7,579 bases of DNA from CAIOHW01 sp964432565 (lineage in GTDB: Bacteria > Bdellovibrionota > UBA1018): assembly GCA_964432565.1 (NCBI GenBank), contig CAYSOA010000072.1, positions 1 to 7,579 on the forward strand, written 5' to 3'. This document shows, piece after piece, positions 4,756 through 7,579 of this stretch; the first letter of the stretch is position 1; each line of letters starts with the position of its first letter. The notes below the pieces were generated by a model. It saw nothing but the letters and a program-made list of their open reading frames with translations, made no database searches and had not been told where the DNA came from. A program made the position numbers and the translations under genes.

Positions 4756-7470
4756 ATGAAAGCCGCCCAGATTCGCGAAAAGTTCCTGAAATACTTCGAA
4801 CGCCATGGCCACACCATCGTCGAGAGCTCTTCGATTGTTCCCCAGAATGATCCGACCCTGCTCTTCACGAACGCAGGAATGGTGCAGTTCAAGGACGTCT
4901 TTCTGGGCAAGGACCCCCGCTCCTACACTCGGGCAGTGACTTCGCAAAAGTGCGTACGAGCGGGAGGGAAGCACAACGACCTTGAAAACGTCGGTTTCAC
5001 CGCCCGACACCACACGTTTTTTGAAATGCTCGGTAACTTCTCCTTTGGCGACTACTTCAAAAAAGAGGCGATCCGGTTCGCCTGGGAATTTGTAACGGAG
5101 GAATTGAAGCTCCCGAAGGATCGACTCTTCATTACAGTGTTCGAAAAAGACGATGAAGCAGCCCAGATCTGGCACCAGCAGGAAGGCGTTCCGATGGAAC
5201 GTATTTTTCGCTTTGGAGAGAAAGACAACTTCTGGTCGATGGGCGAGACCGGCCCGTGCGGTCCGTGCAGCGAAATCTTCATCGATCGCGGCGAGAAGCA
5301 TGGCTGCGGAAAGCCCACCTGCGCCATGGGCTGCGACTGCGACCGCTTCATGGAGTTTTGGAACCTCGTTTTCATGCAGTTCGACCGCGATGCCTCCGGC
5401 AAGCTCACGCCGCTACCCAAGCCCTCGGTCGACACCGGCGCCGGACTCGAGCGCATCGCCTCGATTCTTCAGGAAGTCGACACCAACTACGACACGGATG
5501 CCTTTCAGGAGATCATCCAGAAGATCGGGACGCTCGCAGGCGTGGGCTACGACAAGAACTCTCCCACGGCGGTCTCTTTTCGAGTGATTGCCGATCATGC
5601 CCGCGCCACCACCTTTCTGATCAACGACGGCGTCATGCCCTCGAACGAGGGCCGAGGCTATGTGCTCCGACGCATCATGCGCCGGGCGATTCGCCACGGT
5701 TCGAAGCTCGGCTTCAAGGGACCGTTTCTGAATCAGGTCACGGGTTACGTCATCGACCAGATGGTAGGTGCCTATCCCGAACTTTCCGACAAGCGGGAAT
5801 TCATCCGCCGGGCTTCGCTTGCCGAGGAAGAGCAGTTTCTGCGGACGCTGGAGCGCGGCCTTCAGCTTCTCGATGAAGCCACGGCCCCCCTTCCGAAAGG
5901 ATCGAACCTCTCGGGTGAAGTAGCCTTCAAGCTTTATGACACTTACGGCTTTCCGCTCGATCTGACTCGCGTGATCTGTGCCGAGCGAGGACTTGGAGTC
6001 GATGAGCCGGGCTTCGAAAAAGCCATGGACCATCAGCGTGCCGAGAGCCGCAAGCACTGGAAGGGCTCGGGTGAGGCCTCGCTCAACGAGATCTATCTGA
6101 AGCTTGCCGCCGAACTGAAATCGGCGGGCAAGCTTCCTCAGTTCGTGGGATACACCCAGCTTGAGGCGGAGAGCGAAACGCTGGCGATTCTCGTTCCAGG
6201 CGAAAAGACCATCGAGCGCGTGGAATCCTTCACTGCGCAGCCCGTTGCTGCAACCGGGGACAGCCCGGAGAAAGCGGCGATCATCGAGGTGGTTTTTGCC
6301 GTGACCCCTTTCTACGGCGAAAGCGGCGGTCAAACAGGCGATCACGGTCGAGTCAAATGCGGGGACTTCGAAGCCGAAGTCATCGACGTTCAGAAACCGG
6401 TTCCCGACCTCGTCGTTGCACACCTGAGACCCATCCGGGGAACCCTGAAGGTAGGGGATCGAGCGCTTCAGGAAACGGATGCTGAAATTCGCGCCCTGAC
6501 TGCGCGCAACCATACCGCCACGCACCTGCTGCACTGGGCACTTCGCGAAGTACTGGGCAAGCATGTCAAGCAGGCCGGCTCCACCGTGGCCCCCGACCTG
6601 CTGCGCTTCGATTTCTCGCATTTTCAGGCGATGACTCAGGACGAAATCGAGCGCGTCGAGAACCTCATCAACGAGAAGATCTGGAAAAACGAGCCCGTCG
6701 CCAAGATGGAGATGGCCAAGGACGAGGCCGTAGCGGCTGGAGCCATTGCCTTCTTTGGAGAAAAGTACGGGGATCGGGTTCGCGTGGTGAAGGTCGGTGA
6801 TTTCTCGACCGAACTGTGCGGCGGCACGCACGTCGACCACTCGTCTGACATCCATCTGTTCAAGATCCAATCCGAGAGCGGAATCGCCGCAGGCGTCCGG
6901 CGCATGATTGCCGTTACCTCAAAAGGAGCTTTCGAGTTCCTGCGCCAGCGTGATCATGAGCTGGCCGCAGTGGCCGAAAGACTCAAGGCTGCCAGCACGG
7001 ACGAGATTCTGGCGCGGCTGGATGCCGCCTCCGCTCGCGAACGCGAACTCAAGAAGAAGATCGAGCAGTTTCAAGCAAAGTCGGCTGCCATCGAGGTCGA
7101 CCGGATGCTGCAGGAAGCCGAATCACTGCCCGGTGCCCGATTTGTCGGAGCAGTGTGCGCGTCTGAAGAAGACGCCATGAAGCGACTGCGAGATCTTGCT
7201 GACCAGCTCAAGCAAAAGGCCCCGGACGCCGTGATCGTGCTCGGCATGAAGGATCCTGAGGCTGAAAAAGCCTCTCTGGTGGTGGCCCTCGGACCTCAGG
7301 CTCCGAAGAGCCTTCATGCGGGAACCATTCTCAAGGGAATTACCGGCTGTATTGATGGCAAGGGAGGCGGCAAGCCCGACTTTGCCCAAGCCGGTGGCTC
7401 ACGACCTTCGGGACTCGGCGATGCCGTGAAGGAGGCCCTGACACTGATTCGACAAGGGCTCGGTGCCTGA
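4756..7470 (+). CDS. alaS: Alanyl-tRNA synthetase
   Basis: Class II aminoacyl-tRNA synthetase that charges tRNA-Ala with alanine and edits mischarged Ser/Gly. The frame is open far upstream, but the conserved N-terminus MKAAQIREKFLKYFERHGH sets the start at 4756, giving 904 aa (E. coli 876). Visible parts: motif 1 region (about 20-46, IVPQNDPTLLFTNAGMVQFK); motif 2 (about 59-100, RHHTFFEMLGNFSFGDYF); motif 3 (226-236, DTGAGLERI); editing domain with TPFYGESGGQTGD (517-529), zinc ligands H586-x3-H590 (HTATHLLH) and C688-x3-H692 (CGGTH); a coiled-coil linker (about 735-795); and the DHHA1 C-Ala domain with GGGKPDFAQAGG (870-881). A Cys-rich insertion (C184, C189, C193, C195; GCGKPTCAMGCDCDR) lies between motifs 2 and 3, as in many bacterial AlaRS of this type. 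All catalytic motifs look intact, so it should be functional. It is divergent from the LysM gene. Confidence 0.98.
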   Translation: MKAAQIREKFLKYFERHGHTIVESSSIVPQNDPTLLFTNAGMVQFKDVFLGKDPRSYTRAVTSQKCVRAGGKHNDLENVGFTARHHTFFEMLGNFSFGDYFKKEAIRFAWEFVTEELKLPKDRLFITVFEKDDEAAQIWHQQEGVPMERIFRFGEKDNFWSMGETGPCGPCSEIFIDRGEKHGCGKPTCAMGCDCDRFMEFWNLVFMQFDRDASGKLTPLPKPSVDTGAGLERIASILQEVDTNYDTDAFQEIIQKIGTLAGVGYDKNSPTAVSFRVIADHARATTFLINDGVMPSNEGRGYVLRRIMRRAIRHGSKLGFKGPFLNQVTGYVIDQMVGAYPELSDKREFIRRASLAEEEQFLRTLERGLQLLDEATAPLPKGSNLSGEVAFKLYDTYGFPLDLTRVICAERGLGVDEPGFEKAMDHQRAESRKHWKGSGEASLNEIYLKLAAELKSAGKLPQFVGYTQLEAESETLAILVPGEKTIERVESFTAQPVAATGDSPEKAAIIEVVFAVTPFYGESGGQTGDHGRVKCGDFEAEVIDVQKPVPDLVVAHLRPIRGTLKVGDRALQETDAEIRALTARNHTATHLLHWALREVLGKHVKQAGSTVAPDLLRFDFSHFQAMTQDEIERVENLINEKIWKNEPVAKMEMAKDEAVAAGAIAFFGEKYGDRVRVVKVGDFSTELCGGTHVDHSSDIHLFKIQSESGIAAGVRRMIAVTSKGAFEFLRQRDHELAAVAERLKAASTDEILARLDAASARERELKKKIEQFQAKSAAIEVDRMLQEAESLPGARFVGAVCASEEDAMKRLRDLADQLKQKAPDAVIVLGMKDPEAEKASLVVALGPQAPKSLHAGTILKGITGCIDGKGGGKPDFAQAGGSRPSGLGDAVKEALTLIRQGLGA

Positions 7471-7519
7471 GAGGCGCTTCCCGGAGCTCCTGACGGTGGC
7501 GAAGCCGAAAGGCAGGGGC

Positions 7520-7525
7520 TAGACT
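7520..7525 (+). promoter_or_regulatory. -10-like TAGACT before the last gene
   Basis: TAGACT ends 7 nt before the ATG at 7533, so a transcript would start at or next to the start codon. The 17-bp upstream hexamer TGGCGA (7497-7502) matches -35 at only 3 of 6 positions. Confidence 0.4.
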
Positions 7526-7532
7526 CTGGAGC

Positions 7533-7579
7533 ATGACCTTTCTCAGAGCCCTGGCCACACTGCCGCCCCTCTTGCTGTC
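7533..7579 (+). CDS. 5' end of an exported protein gene, cut by the window
   Basis: ATG at 7533 opens a frame MTFLRALATLPPLLL that continues past the window end. One Arg followed by a Leu/Ala-rich run is typical of a signal peptide. GGAG lies only 1 nt before the ATG, too close to act as an ordinary Shine-Dalgarno, while a -10-like TAGACT lies 7 nt before it. The 62-bp gap after alaS holds no clear terminator, so read-through from alaS is also possible. Function cannot be judged. Confidence 0.5.
   Translation, partial: MTFLRALATLPPLLL

Noticed and set aside
5299..5345. Cys-rich insertion in AlaRS as a novel zinc domain
   Set aside because: GCG-x-P-x-C-x-x-GCDCDR segments occur in many bacterial AlaRS, so this is ordinary family variation.
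5413..6870. 485-codon minus-strand open frame inside alaS
   Set aside because: It is fully antisense to conserved AlaRS domains and reflects GC-biased third positions; no recognisable domain or start signal.

Overview
The window looks like a chromosomal segment from a moderately high-GC (by eye, high 50s %) Gram-negative bacterium, most likely of the Bdellovibrionota or a relative. Three things point there: a TIGR02147/DUF4423-type regulator (a family expanded in Bdellovibrio-like bacteria and Fibrobacter), several secreted or lipidated proteins of no named family, and an alanyl-tRNA synthetase with a deltaproteobacterial look. The taxonomic call is an inference; no rRNA gene is present.

Layout. 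(1) 30-833, minus strand: TIGR02147-type regulator. It is divergent from (2) 959-2263, plus strand: a 434-aa exported protein with an HExxH motif. The 125-bp AT-rich gap between them holds a perfect inverted repeat (TTGAGT-TTT-ACTCAA) that is a good operator candidate. (3) 2264-2997 is a 734-bp stretch without a conventional gene but rich in structure: a hairpin plus intrinsic terminator, a 24-bp perfect palindrome with a degenerate copy 443 bp away, an 11-bp inverted repeat, an IS-end-like stretch, and a candidate 42-codon minus-strand gene. That small gene has a Shine-Dalgarno sequence fully complementary to the 16S rRNA 3' tail and sequestered in a perfect 10-bp hairpin. (4) 2998-3531, plus: small lipoprotein, converging with (5) 3542-4609, minus: LysM lipoprotein with a C-terminal membrane anchor. 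(6) 4756-7470, plus: alaS, divergent from the LysM gene. (7) 7533 to the window end, plus: the first codons of another exported protein.

Genes 1 and 2 look like a regulator and its divergent envelope target. The lipoprotein and LysM protein are envelope proteins. alaS is housekeeping. alaS and the gene after it both lack a Shine-Dalgarno sequence and have a -10-like hexamer placed so that transcription would begin at the ATG, suggesting leaderless mRNAs. The strongest candidate for something undescribed is the small gene and its hairpin at 2460-2626, which resembles a translationally locked small membrane peptide of the kind seen in type I toxin loci. This is a hypothesis from sequence alone.
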